Part shown: positions 39,838 through 48,627 of the stretch, in pieces
Numbering within the stretch: the first letter of the stretch is position 1
How the letters are laid out: every line of letters starts with the position of its first letter
DNA from: Plantibacter flavus
GTDB lineage: Bacteria > Actinomycetota > Actinomycetes > Actinomycetales > Microbacteriaceae
Direction of reading: 5' to 3'
Assembly (NCBI RefSeq): GCF_900177615.1
Contig: NZ_FXAP01000001.1
Span: forward strand, 1,279,484-1,343,483
DNA: 64,000 nt
Notes under the pieces: generated by a model
What the model was told of the DNA's origin: nothing
Seen by the model: the letters and a program-made list of their open reading frames with translations, nothing else
Databases searched by the model: none
Made by a program: the position numbers and the translations under genes

Positions 39838-40584
39838 ATGACCGGACCAACGTCGTCGGACAACCTCGAGGAGCTGAAGCGCCTCAAGGACGAGTTCACG
39901 CGGTTCATGATGCTGTACAAGTTCGGCATCGACGAGATCACCACGAAGCTCAACATCCTCAAGGAGGAGTTCACGCAGATCCACGACTACAACCCGATCG
40001 AGCACATCAGCTCGCGGTTGAAGTCGCCGGAGAGCATCATCGGCAAGATCGAACGCAAGCAGTACGGGCAGGACATCGACGACATCCGCGAACACATCAC
40101 GGACATCGCGGGCATCCGCGTCACCTGCAGCTTCATCTCCGACACGTACAAGGTGTTCGAACTCCTGACGAGCCAGCAGGACATCACCGTGGTGAAGGTC
40201 AAGGACTACATCGCGAACCCGAAGCCGAACGGGTACCAGAGCCTCCACGTGATCGTCGAGGTTCCGGTGTTCATGTCCGACGGCGTCGTGCAGGTGCCCG
40301 TCGAGATCCAGTTCCGGACGATCGCCATGGACTTCTGGGCGAGCCTCGAACACAAGATCTACTACAAGTACGACAAGGCCGTGCCGGACAGCCTGCTCGC
40401 CGAGCTCAAGCATGCAGCCGAGGCGGCCTCCAGGCTCGACGCGAAGATGGAGCACCTCCACGGTGAGGTCCTCGCGCTCGACCGGGCGACGACCTCGCGG
40501 ACCACCGCCGACGGGCACCCGAAGCCTCCGTCACTCGCCGACCGGGTCATGACCGAGCTGATCGACGGGCTGGACCCGCGTTAG
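39838..40584 (+). CDS. Small alarmone synthetase (RelA/SpoT domain)
   Basis: 248-aa single-domain (p)ppGpp synthetase of the RelQ/RelP type. The synthetase core is visible: IEHISSRLKSPESIIGKIERK, DIAGIRVTCSFISDTYKV, KPNGYQSLHVIVEVPVF and PVEIQFRTIAMDFWASLEHKIYYK (motif in two parts). No hydrolase, TGS or ACT domain. A GGAG nine bases ahead of the ATG and a TAGAGT -10 (39785-39790) give a normal leader of ~40 nt. It would make the alarmone in response to stress, independent of ribosomal RelA. Confidence 0.93.
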   Translation: MTGPTSSDNLEELKRLKDEFTRFMMLYKFGIDEITTKLNILKEEFTQIHDYNPIEHISSRLKSPESIIGKIERKQYGQDIDDIREHITDIAGIRVTCSFISDTYKVFELLTSQQDITVVKVKDYIANPKPNGYQSLHVIVEVPVFMSDGVVQVPVEIQFRTIAMDFWASLEHKIYYKYDKAVPDSLLAELKHAAEAASRLDAKMEHLHGEVLALDRATTSRTTADGHPKPPSLADRVMTELIDGLDPR

Positions 40585-41045
40585 AGCGCCTTGCGCATCT
40601 GCACGGCCATCGTCTCGTAGCCGAGCGATTCGTACAGGCCGCGCGCGATCCGGTTGAACCCGAACACGTTCAGCCCGAGCGTCTTCGCGCCCTGTTCCTT
40701 GGCCGCCGTCTCGGCGAGCTGCATGGCCTGCCGGCCGAGCCCACGCCCGCGGAACGACTCGTCGATCTCCACGTCCCAGATCCACCACTCGTCCGGGTGG
40801 CTCGTGCTCCGCGGTCCGATCCAGAGCACGCCGACCGCGGCTTCGTCGAGGACCACCTCGAAGACGAGGTGTCCGACCTGGAGCCGGCCGGCCGGGAACG
40901 TCTCGGCGAGGGACTGTGCCGCCTTCGCCGTCGCCTCTGCCTCGGTCTCCCCCGCCTCGATGCGTTCGAGGCGGTACTGCGCGTTCGCGGCGAGCATCCA
41001 CCCCCGCAGTCGATCGGCGGGCATGCGGACGAGCGTGGCGTTCAT
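40581..41045 (-). CDS. GNAT-family N-acetyltransferase
   Basis: 154-aa acetyltransferase starting at ATG 41045, with GGGAGGA upstream. The acetyl-CoA loop is ESFRGRGLGRQAMQLAE; GLNVFGFNRIARGLYESLGYE is the C-terminal GNAT pattern. Substrate unknown. It is convergent with the alarmone synthetase, sharing four bases at the stops. Confidence 0.9.
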   Translation of the reverse strand: MNATLVRMPADRLRGWMLAANAQYRLERIEAGETEAEATAKAAQSLAETFPAGRLQVGHLVFEVVLDEAAVGVLWIGPRSTSHPDEWWIWDVEIDESFRGRGLGRQAMQLAETAAKEQGAKTLGLNVFGFNRIARGLYESLGYETMAVQMRKAL

Positions 41046-41195
41046 GAGGACATCCTCCCAGAACGTCGCGACCCCGTCGCTCGCCGTCCCGCGCAGGGTC
41101 GTCGCCGGGCTCGGGAATAGTTCCCGCCCGAAACGAGCTGGACTCCGAAGGACACACGATTGGGACCCGCCCGTCGTCATCCGGAGAATCGAGAC

Positions 41196-41960
41196 ATGCC
41201 GATCCACACCGCCCCGCAGCCGAACGCGATCGCCGAGCACGACGCCTGGCGCGACGACCGTCGAGCCGCCGTGACCGCGCCCCTCGGGAACCTCGCCCTC
41301 GTCGAGACGCGGTGGCTCGCGGAGGAGACGCCGGCCACCGTCGATGCAGCCGCAGCCGCCATCGCCGCCGAGCAGCCGAGCGGCGTCACGGTGACGACGC
41401 TCCGCCGCACCCACCTCGACACCGGCCAGGACGAGGTCGGCATCCGCCGATGGGACGCGAACGCACCCGCCATCGGCGCGTTCGACGGCATCGAGGTCTT
41501 CCCGTACGACCCCGCCTGGGTCCAGACGGCGCGGTTCACGCCGGTCGACGGCTCGCGGACCGTGCCCTTCGAGCACATCCGCGACAACGGCGGATCACGG
41601 GAGCTCGTCGTCCCCGGCGACATCGTGTTCACGCGGGACGGCGTCGAGTACACGATGAGCGCCTTCGACGACGGCGGCACGCTCCTCCTCGTGTTCGGCG
41701 ATGCGACGAACGGCCGCGATGACGAGTCGGGCAGCTACGGCGCCGGACGGTTCCTGTTCGTGCAGCGGACCGACGACGGCGGCTTCGGCACGGCGGGCGA
41801 GGTCGTCCTCGACTTCAACCGCGCGTTCGTGCCGCCCTGCGGCTTCTCCGTGCAGTACAACTGTCCGATGCCGCCGCCGCAGAACCGGTTCGCCGGAGAC
41901 CTCCTCGCCGGGGAACGGATCGTCCGGTTCCGCGAGGACTTCGATCTCTACGCCGTCTGA
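41196..41960 (+). CDS. DUF1684 family protein
   Basis: 254-aa cytoplasmic protein. Diagnostic segments of DUF1684 are present: AWRDDRRAAVTAPLGNLALVE near the N-terminus, then YGAGRFLFVQ and FNRAFVPPCGFSVQYNCPMPPPQNRF with a GERIVRF end. The family has no established activity. ATG 41196 lies 57 bp ahead of nothing else but the following transporter genes, so it may be co-regulated with the peptide transporter. A GAGAAT box ends six bases upstream of the start (possible leaderless promoter). Confidence 0.88.
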   Translation: MPIHTAPQPNAIAEHDAWRDDRRAAVTAPLGNLALVETRWLAEETPATVDAAAAAIAAEQPSGVTVTTLRRTHLDTGQDEVGIRRWDANAPAIGAFDGIEVFPYDPAWVQTARFTPVDGSRTVPFEHIRDNGGSRELVVPGDIVFTRDGVEYTMSAFDDGGTLLLVFGDATNGRDDESGSYGAGRFLFVQRTDDGGFGTAGEVVLDFNRAFVPPCGFSVQYNCPMPPPQNRFAGDLLAGERIVRFREDFDLYAV

Positions 41961-42017
41961 CCACCAGCACCCCACAGCCTGCACCAGCACCATTACCCCC
42001 ACACCACAGGAGTTTCC

Positions 42018-43511
42018 GTGAAGAGAACCATCGGGCTCGTCGCCCTGTCCGTCGCCGCCGCCGTCGCCCTCGCCGGCTGCGCCGGTGGTGGTGGCAGCTC
42101 GGCGACGGGCGACGACGCGACCATCGCCGTCGGCTCGCTCTACGAGCCGCAGAACCTCAGCAACACCGGCGGCGGCGGCCAGGGCGTCACGGAGGCCTTC
42201 ACCGGCAACGTGTACGAGGGCCTGTACCGCCTCACGGACGACGGCGAGGTCAAGCCGGTGCTCGCCGCCGACAGCGCGGTGAGCGACGACGGCCTGACGT
42301 ACACCTTCACCCTCAAGGACGGCGTCACCTTCCACTCCGGCGACCCGCTCACCTCGGCGGACGTGAAGTCGAGCATCGAAGCGGTGACCGCCGAGGACTC
42401 GCAGTCGGCGCGGAAGAGCAGCTTCGCGGTGATCTCCGACATCGCGACCCCCGACGACAAGACGGTCGTCATCACCCTCTCCGAGCGCTCCATCTCCTTC
42501 ATCTACAACCTGAGCTACGTCTGGATCGTCAACGACGCGGCGAAGGACCTCAAGACCACCGAGGACGGCACGGGTCCCTACACGCTCGGCGACTGGAAGC
42601 GTGGCAGCACCCTGAGCCTCGAGCGCTGGGACGACTACTGGGGTGAGCCCGCCAAGAACGCGGAGGTGGTCTTCACCTACTTCACCGACGCGACCGCGCT
42701 CAGCAATGCGCTCGTCACGAAGCAGATCGACATCATCACGAGCGTGCAGAGCCCCGACCAGCTGAGCCAGTTCACCGACAACGCGGACTACGTCGTCTCC
42801 GACGGCGACTCCACGACGAAGGAGCTGCTCGCCTTCAACGACCGGGTCGCCCCGTTCGACCAGGCGCTCGTCCGCAAGGCCGTGTACTCCGCGATCGACA
42901 CCAAGAAGCTGCTCTCATCCATCTGGGGCGACTACGGCACACTCATCGGGTCGATGGTCCCGCCGACGGACCCCTGGTACGAGGACCTCACGCAGGTGAA
43001 CCCGTACGACCCCGAGCTCGCCAAGCAGCAGCTCGCCGAGGCGGGCTTCGCCGACGGCTTCACCTTCACCCTCGACACCCCGAGCTACGACCCGCACCCG
43101 GCCGTCGCCGAGTTCCTCCAGAGTGAACTCGCGAAGGTCGGCATCACGGTCGAGATCAACACGATCAGCGCGGACGAGTGGTACTCGAAGGTGTTCAAGG
43201 AACGCGACTTCCAGGCGACGCTCCAGGAGCACGTGAACGACCGCGACGTCGTCTGGTACGGCAACCCGGACTTCTACTGGGGCTACGACAACCCCGAGGT
43301 GACCCAGTGGGTGTCGGAGGCCGAGCAGGCGACCACCACCGAGGAGCAGACGGCGAAGCTGAAGCTCGTGAACGAGCAGATCGCCGAGGACGCGGCGAGC
43401 GTGTGGCTCTACCTCTACCCGCAGATCGTCGTCGCCGCGAGCGACGTCTCGGGGTACGGCGTCAACGGCCTGAACTCGCAGTTCTTCGTGGCGGACATCG
43501 TCCGCAAGTAG
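42018..43511 (+). CDS. ABC transporter substrate-binding lipoprotein (SBP_bac_5, oligopeptide/nickel type)
   Basis: 497-aa extracellular binding lipoprotein. Signal peptide and lipobox LAGC place the lipidated cysteine at Cys21. The SBP family 5 pattern GLTYTFTLKDGVTFHSGDPLTSADV (over two parts) and GTGPYTLGDWKRGSTLSLER are clear. GTG start with AGGAG. First gene of a five-gene importer. Peptide, sugar-like or metallophore substrate cannot be told from sequence. Confidence 0.93.
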   Translation: MKRTIGLVALSVAAAVALAGCAGGGGSSATGDDATIAVGSLYEPQNLSNTGGGGQGVTEAFTGNVYEGLYRLTDDGEVKPVLAADSAVSDDGLTYTFTLKDGVTFHSGDPLTSADVKSSIEAVTAEDSQSARKSSFAVISDIATPDDKTVVITLSERSISFIYNLSYVWIVNDAAKDLKTTEDGTGPYTLGDWKRGSTLSLERWDDYWGEPAKNAEVVFTYFTDATALSNALVTKQIDIITSVQSPDQLSQFTDNADYVVSDGDSTTKELLAFNDRVAPFDQALVRKAVYSAIDTKKLLSSIWGDYGTLIGSMVPPTDPWYEDLTQVNPYDPELAKQQLAEAGFADGFTFTLDTPSYDPHPAVAEFLQSELAKVGITVEINTISADEWYSKVFKERDFQATLQEHVNDRDVVWYGNPDFYWGYDNPEVTQWVSEAEQATTTEEQTAKLKLVNEQIAEDAASVWLYLYPQIVVAASDVSGYGVNGLNSQFFVADIVRK

Positions 43512-43573
43512 TCGTCGCCCGGGCCGATCGGCACCGCCTGGTCGGCCCGGGCCTCGCTACGCTGAGGTCCACC

Positions 43574-44542
43574 ATGCTCGCTTACCTGCTGCGCCGTTCC
43601 GCGTTCCTCGTGGTGTCGTTCCTCGTCGCCATGACCGTGCTGTTCGTGCTGCTCCGGCTGCTGCCGGGCGACCCGTCGAACGCCCTGCTCTCGGTGAACG
43701 CCACGCAGGAGCAGATCGACGCGGCACGCGAGCAGGTGGGAGCCGACCGGCCGCTCGGCGAGCAGTTCGCCGCCTGGTTCGGCGGCGTGCTCACCCTCGA
43801 CCTCGGGTCCTCGTTCGTGAGCTCGCTCCCGGTCGGACCCGAGATCGCGTCGCGCCTCCAGGTCACCGTTCCGCTGACGCTCCTCGCGTTCCTCCTCGCC
43901 GTGGTACTCGCCCTCGTGGCCGGCGTCGTGTCCGCGCTCCGGGCCGACCGCTGGTACGGCATCGCGTTGTCCGGCCTCTCGCAGCTCGGGATCGCCGTGC
44001 CGGTGTTCTGGGTCGGCATCCTGCTCGTCAGCGTGTTCGCGGTGACGCTCCGACTGTTCCCGTCCGGCGGCTTCCCGCGCGACGACTGGGCCGATCCTGC
44101 CGCGGCACTCACGAGCCTCGCCCTCCCGGTCATCACCATCGCCATCGTCATGAGTGCGTCCATCACCCGATACGTCCGTTCCGCCACGCTCGACGTGGTC
44201 GGGAGCGACTATCTGCGCTCCGCACGGGCGCAGGGAGCCGGCTTCGGCGAGGCCCTGCTCCGACACGGCGCCCGGAACGCCGCGGTGCCCGTCGTGGCGA
44301 TCCTCGGCATCGAGCTCGCCACCACCTTCCTCGGCGCCGTCGTGGTCGAGAGCGTCTTCAGCCTGCCCGGCCTCGGGTCGATGCTCCTGACGGCGATCCA
44401 GCAGCACGACTATCCGAACATCCAGGGCATCCTCCTCGTCTCGACCCTCGTCGTCCTCCTGACGGGCTTCGTCGCCGACATCGCGCAGCGGCTCATCGAT
44501 CCGCGTCTGCGCACCTCGATCTCGGGGAACGGGCTCCGATGA
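43574..44542 (+). CDS. ABC transporter permease (DppB-like)
   Basis: 322-aa permease starting at ATG 43574 with GAGGT upstream. N-terminal DppB pattern MLAYLLRRSAFLVVSFL then LLRLLPGDPSNALL; six TM helices; inner-membrane loop DYLRSARAQGAGFGEALLRHGARNAAVP is the EAA motif contacting the ATPases. ATGA overlap with the next permease. Confidence 0.93.
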   Translation: MLAYLLRRSAFLVVSFLVAMTVLFVLLRLLPGDPSNALLSVNATQEQIDAAREQVGADRPLGEQFAAWFGGVLTLDLGSSFVSSLPVGPEIASRLQVTVPLTLLAFLLAVVLALVAGVVSALRADRWYGIALSGLSQLGIAVPVFWVGILLVSVFAVTLRLFPSGGFPRDDWADPAAALTSLALPVITIAIVMSASITRYVRSATLDVVGSDYLRSARAQGAGFGEALLRHGARNAAVPVVAILGIELATTFLGAVVVESVFSLPGLGSMLLTAIQQHDYPNIQGILLVSTLVVLLTGFVADIAQRLIDPRLRTSISGNGLR

Positions 44543-45405
44543 GCGCCGTCGACGCCCAGACCGCGCTCGCCGGCCGGCGCCCGGTGCAGCGCCGCGCCCG
44601 GTCCGCGACGCTGACCGTCGGACTCGTCCTCGTCGGTGTCATCGCCGTCCTGGCGGCCGTCTCGCTCGTGTGGTTGCCCTTCGCCCCCACGGATACCTCC
44701 GGCGGTCGCCTCGAGGGGCCGAGCGGCGCGCACTGGCTCGGTACGGACAAGCTCGGTCGCGACCTCATGACCCAGCTCATGATCGGCGCGCGGATCGCGC
44801 TCGCAACCGGCGCCGGGGCCGTCGCGGTCGGGGCGGTCATCGGGATCGCCGTGGGACTCGCCGCGGCCTTCGCGTCTGCCTGGCTGGACGACACGATCTC
44901 CGCGGCGCTCGACGTCGTGATCGCCTTCCCGGTGCTCCTGCTCGCCATGCTCATCGTGGCAGCCCAGGGCGCATCACTCGGCACCGCGATCATCGCGATC
45001 GGACTCGCCATGTCGGCCATCGTGGCCCGCCTGACCCGGATCCTCACCAAGCGGGTCCTCAGCGAGCAGTACGTGGTGGCGGCCAGGACCGCCGGGACGA
45101 GCTGGGCCGGTGTCATCGGCCAACACGTGCTCCCGAACATCTGGCCCACCCTGAGCGTCAACCTCGCGCTGCAGTTCGGCATCGCCGTCCTCGCCGAAGC
45201 GAGCCTGTCGTACCTCGGCCTCGGCGCGCCGCCGCCGAACGCCTCCTGGGGGCGCCTGCTACAGGAGGCCCAGGCCACCGTCACGACGGCACCGATCGGC
45301 GCGATCGCTCCGGGTGTAGCCGTGGTGATGCTCGTGGTGGGCGTGAACTTCATCGCGGACGGCCTGCGCGACCTCGGCGATCCGACGAGGAGGCGCGGCG
45401 CATGA
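44539..45405 (+). CDS. ABC transporter permease (DppC-like)
   Basis: 288-aa permease with N-terminal DppC features (HWLGTDKLGRDLMTQLMIGARIAL) and the EAA loop EQYVVAARTAGTSWAGVIGQHVLPN. The end AEASLSYLGLGAPPPNASWGRLL is characteristic. Start overlaps the previous gene by ATGA and the stop overlaps the following ATPase start. Confidence 0.93.
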   Translation: MSAVDAQTALAGRRPVQRRARSATLTVGLVLVGVIAVLAAVSLVWLPFAPTDTSGGRLEGPSGAHWLGTDKLGRDLMTQLMIGARIALATGAGAVAVGAVIGIAVGLAAAFASAWLDDTISAALDVVIAFPVLLLAMLIVAAQGASLGTAIIAIGLAMSAIVARLTRILTKRVLSEQYVVAARTAGTSWAGVIGQHVLPNIWPTLSVNLALQFGIAVLAEASLSYLGLGAPPPNASWGRLLQEAQATVTTAPIGAIAPGVAVVMLVVGVNFIADGLRDLGDPTRRRGA

Positions 45406-46223
45406 GCGATCTCCTCGACATCTCCGGCCTGACCATCACCCGAGGCGCCCGGCGCGGTGCTCCCGACGGCGCAGACCGGCCGCTCCTCGACGGGCTGGAC
45501 CTGACTATCGCCGCCGGGGGTCGCCTCGGCCTCATCGGCGGTTCCGGGTCCGGGAAGTCCTTGACCTCCCTTGCGGTGATCGGACTGCTCGGCGAACAGC
45601 TGACCGCGAGCGGCAGCGTCGAACTGGCCGGCACCCAGGTGATCGGTGCCCCGGACCGCGCGCTGCGGCCGCTCCGCGGTCGGGTTGCCGGACTCGTCTT
45701 CCAGGAACCGCTGACCGCCCTCGACCCGCTCATGCGCGTCGGCGCGCAACTCGCCGAGCCCCTGCGTCGCCATCTGGGACTCCGGGGCGCACGGCTCGAG
45801 GAGGCCGTCGAAGCAGCTCTCGTCGAGGTGTCCCTCACCGACACCGCACGCATCGCCGCGTCCTATCCCCATGAGCTGTCCGGCGGGCAGCGGCAGCGCA
45901 TCGCGATCGCCATCGCGCTCGCCGGTCGCCCGCAGCTCCTCATCGCGGACGAGCCGACGACGGCGCTCGACGTGACCGTCCAGGCGGAGGTGCTCGCGCT
46001 CATCGACCGGCTCGTCCGGGAACGCGGCATGGCGCTCCTGTTCATCAGTCACGACCTCGCCGTCGTGTCGGCCATGGTCGACGAGGTGGTCGTGCTGAGC
46101 GAGGGTCGCGCCGTCGAGCGCGGCCCGGTGGCTCAGGTGCTGACGGCACCGCAGCACGAGGACACCCGTCGCCTGGTCGCCAGCGCACGCGCGCTCGACG
46201 ACGCGCTGGAGGACCCACGATGA
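45402..46223 (+). CDS. ABC transporter ATP-binding protein (DppD-like)
   Basis: 273-aa ATPase. Walker A is GGSGSGKS, Q-loop VFQEPLTALDPLM, signature LSGGQRQR, Walker B LLIADEPTTALD, and H-loop FISHDLAVV. Start ATG 45402 in ATGA overlap with the permease; a longer open frame upstream is antisense of no meaning. Forms a heterodimer with the next ATPase. Confidence 0.93.
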   Translation: MSDLLDISGLTITRGARRGAPDGADRPLLDGLDLTIAAGGRLGLIGGSGSGKSLTSLAVIGLLGEQLTASGSVELAGTQVIGAPDRALRPLRGRVAGLVFQEPLTALDPLMRVGAQLAEPLRRHLGLRGARLEEAVEAALVEVSLTDTARIAASYPHELSGGQRQRIAIAIALAGRPQLLIADEPTTALDVTVQAEVLALIDRLVRERGMALLFISHDLAVVSAMVDEVVVLSEGRAVERGPVAQVLTAPQHEDTRRLVASARALDDALEDPR

Positions 46224-47002
46224 CCGATGTACCGATCACGACGACGCCGATACTCGAGCTGGACGCTGTCGGTTTCCGGTACCGCGGCGGTCAGGAGGCC
46301 CTGGACGACGTGTCGCTGGCCGTCGGCGCAGGAGAGGCCGTCGGGATCGTCGGTCAGTCCGGCGCCGGCAAGAGCACCCTCCTCCGGCTGCTGCTCGGCC
46401 TCGACCGGCCGACCACGGGCTCGGTCCGGTTCGACGGCAGCGCCCTGGACCCCCGCGACCGGACGCGGGTCCGCCGGTTCCGCGCATCGGTGCAGGCCGT
46501 CTTCCAGGATCCGTACTCCTCGCTCGATCCGCGGCAGCGCATCGGGCGCATCGTGGCCGAACCGCTGCGATCCCTCCGGCTGGCGACCACCGAGCAGGCG
46601 GCCGTCCGCGCGTCCGAGGCGCTCGAGGCGGTGGGACTGCCCGCCGACGCGGCGTCGCGGTTCCCGCACGAGTTCTCGGGCGGCCAGCGGCAGCGGATCG
46701 CCATCGCCCGCGCTATCGTCCCGAACCCCCGACTCCTCCTCGCCGACGAGCCCGTCAGCGCCCTCGACATGAGCACCCGCATCCAGATCATCGAGCTCCT
46801 CGCCGAGCTGCGGGCCTCGAACGGTCTGGCGCTCGTCATGGTCTCGCACGATCTCGGCACGGTCGCAGCGCTGTGTGAACGCACGATGGTCCTCCGACAC
46901 GGACAGGTCGTCGAGGCCGGCGCCACCGCGCAGATCCTCCACGATCCCGCCGAGGCCTACACGAAGCAGCTCATCGCGGCGATCCCCCGCCTCCCGCGCT
47001 GA
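46220..47002 (+). CDS. ABC transporter ATP-binding protein (DppF-like)
   Basis: 260-aa ATPase with Walker A GQSGAGKS, Q-loop VFQDPYSSLDPRQRI, signature FSGGQRQRIA, Walker B LLADEPVSALD and H-loop VSHDLGTV. ATGA overlap with the previous gene. Last gene of the importer operon. Confidence 0.93.
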   Translation: MTDVPITTTPILELDAVGFRYRGGQEALDDVSLAVGAGEAVGIVGQSGAGKSTLLRLLLGLDRPTTGSVRFDGSALDPRDRTRVRRFRASVQAVFQDPYSSLDPRQRIGRIVAEPLRSLRLATTEQAAVRASEALEAVGLPADAASRFPHEFSGGQRQRIAIARAIVPNPRLLLADEPVSALDMSTRIQIIELLAELRASNGLALVMVSHDLGTVAALCERTMVLRHGQVVEAGATAQILHDPAEAYTKQLIAAIPRLPR

Positions 47003-47117
47003 GTCGACGACGAGGCCGGACGACATCGGCCCGGCCGAGCCGGGAATACCGCGCCGACGGACGGTGTTCGACTCCGAGTGGCCTCGGCCGCATCGACTCT
47101 CCACAGGAACAGGACCC

Positions 47118-48620
47118 GTGACGCAGGATTCAGCGCAGCCCGACGACCACGACGAGGACCAGCCTGGGGCCGAGCGCCCCTGGCTCAGCGACGAGGAGCG
47201 GGCGGCACTCCGCAAGCCACTTCCGGAGCGGGCGGTCGTCACGAGCCTCGCCTTCACCGGTCTCGTCGCGGCGTTCATGATGACGCTCGTCACCCCACTC
47301 GTGCCGTCGCTCCCCACGATCCTCGGCGTACACGCCTCCGACAGCATGTGGGTCGTGACGGCGACGCTCCTGTCGGCCGCGGTCGCGACCCCGATCGCCG
47401 GTCGGCTCGGCGACCTCTACGGCAAACGACGGATGGTGCTCGTCCTGCTCGGGATCATGATGGCCGGTTCGGTGCTCGCCGCATTCTCGTCCACGATCGT
47501 CCCGCTCATCGTCGCCCGGGCGCTCCAGGGGATGGCGATGGGCGTGATCCCGCTCGGCATCAGCATCCTGCGCGACGTGCTCCATGCGAAGCGGCTCGGC
47601 CCCGCGGTCGCGCTCGTGAGTGCCACCCTCGGCATCGGTGGTGCCGTCGGTCTGCCGATCTCCGCCGTGATCTCGCAGTACCTGGACTGGCACGTGCTGT
47701 TCTGGGTCGCGGGTGCCCTCGGGCTCATCGGCTTCGTCCTCGTCGCACGCTTCGTCCCGGTGAGCACCCTCCGGAGTGAAGGCGGTTTCGACTGGATCGG
47801 CGCGATCGGTCTCGCCGCCGGACTCGTCCCCATCCTCCTCGCCGTCTCGAAGGGCAACGAGTGGGGTTGGACGAGCGTCGGGACCCTCAGCTGCTTGATC
47901 GGCGGCGTCGTCGTGCTCCTGCTCTGGGGATGGTTCGAGGTACGGTCCGCCAGTCCGCTCGTCGACCTGCGGATCGCCGCCAGACGGACGGTGCTCTTCA
48001 CGAACCTCGCATCCATCACGGTCGGTTTCGCGTTCTTCGGGAGCACGGTCGTCCTCCCGGGCATCCTCGAGGCGCCGGTCGGCACCGGGGTCGGTCTCGG
48101 GCAGAACATGCTCATCGCGAGCCTCTGCCTCATGCCCAGCGGTCTGATCATGTGGGCGATGTCGCCGGTCGCCGCGCGACTGACCGCGGCCAAGGGCGCC
48201 CGGTTGAGCCTGCTGATCGGCATCGCGATCATCGCGGTCGGCTACGCGATCGCGATCGGACTCATGACCGAGGTCTGGCACACCGTGCTCACGGCCACCG
48301 CGGTCGGCTTCGGGGTGGGGTTCGCCTACGCCGCCATGCCGACGCTCATCATGGGTGCCGTCCCGCCCAGCGAGACGGCGGCGTCCAACGGACTCAACTC
48401 CGTCATGCGGACGCTCGGTTCCACGATCGCGAGTGCGGTGATCGGCGCCATCCTGGCCTCCCAGGTCGTCACCGACGGTACCGTCACGACACCCAGTGCG
48501 GACGCCTTCCGCCTGAGCTTCGCGATCTGCGCTGCAGCCGCCGTCGTCGGACTCGTCTGCACGATCCTGCTGCCGCGGCATCTGGCCAAGGACACCCGCT
48601 CCAGCCTCCACGAGGGCTGA
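47118..48620 (+). CDS. MFS drug-efflux transporter (DHA2, 14-TM)
   Basis: 500-aa major-facilitator protein with 14 hydrophobic segments counted, as in the EmrB/QacA (DHA2) group. Motif A is GRLGDLYGKRRMVL, and ARALQGMAMGVIPLGISILRD is motif B-like. A ~35-residue acidic N-terminus precedes TM1. GTG start at 47118. Substrate unknown; co-directional with the ABC genes but 115 bp away. Confidence 0.9.
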   Translation: MTQDSAQPDDHDEDQPGAERPWLSDEERAALRKPLPERAVVTSLAFTGLVAAFMMTLVTPLVPSLPTILGVHASDSMWVVTATLLSAAVATPIAGRLGDLYGKRRMVLVLLGIMMAGSVLAAFSSTIVPLIVARALQGMAMGVIPLGISILRDVLHAKRLGPAVALVSATLGIGGAVGLPISAVISQYLDWHVLFWVAGALGLIGFVLVARFVPVSTLRSEGGFDWIGAIGLAAGLVPILLAVSKGNEWGWTSVGTLSCLIGGVVVLLLWGWFEVRSASPLVDLRIAARRTVLFTNLASITVGFAFFGSTVVLPGILEAPVGTGVGLGQNMLIASLCLMPSGLIMWAMSPVAARLTAAKGARLSLLIGIAIIAVGYAIAIGLMTEVWHTVLTATAVGFGVGFAYAAMPTLIMGAVPPSETAASNGLNSVMRTLGSTIASAVIGAILASQVVTDGTVTTPSADAFRLSFAICAAAAVVGLVCTILLPRHLAKDTRSSLHEG

Positions 48621-48627
48621 CGGGTGA

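Noticed and set aside
41160..41195. Earlier start for the DUF1684 protein
   Set aside because: The 12 extra codons lie upstream of the likely -10 and have no ribosome site; ATG 41196 fits the family's N-terminus.
46875..47117. N-terminal extension of the MFS transporter into the ATPase gene
   Set aside because: The upstream part overlaps the DppF-like gene in another frame; GTG 47118 is the sensible start.
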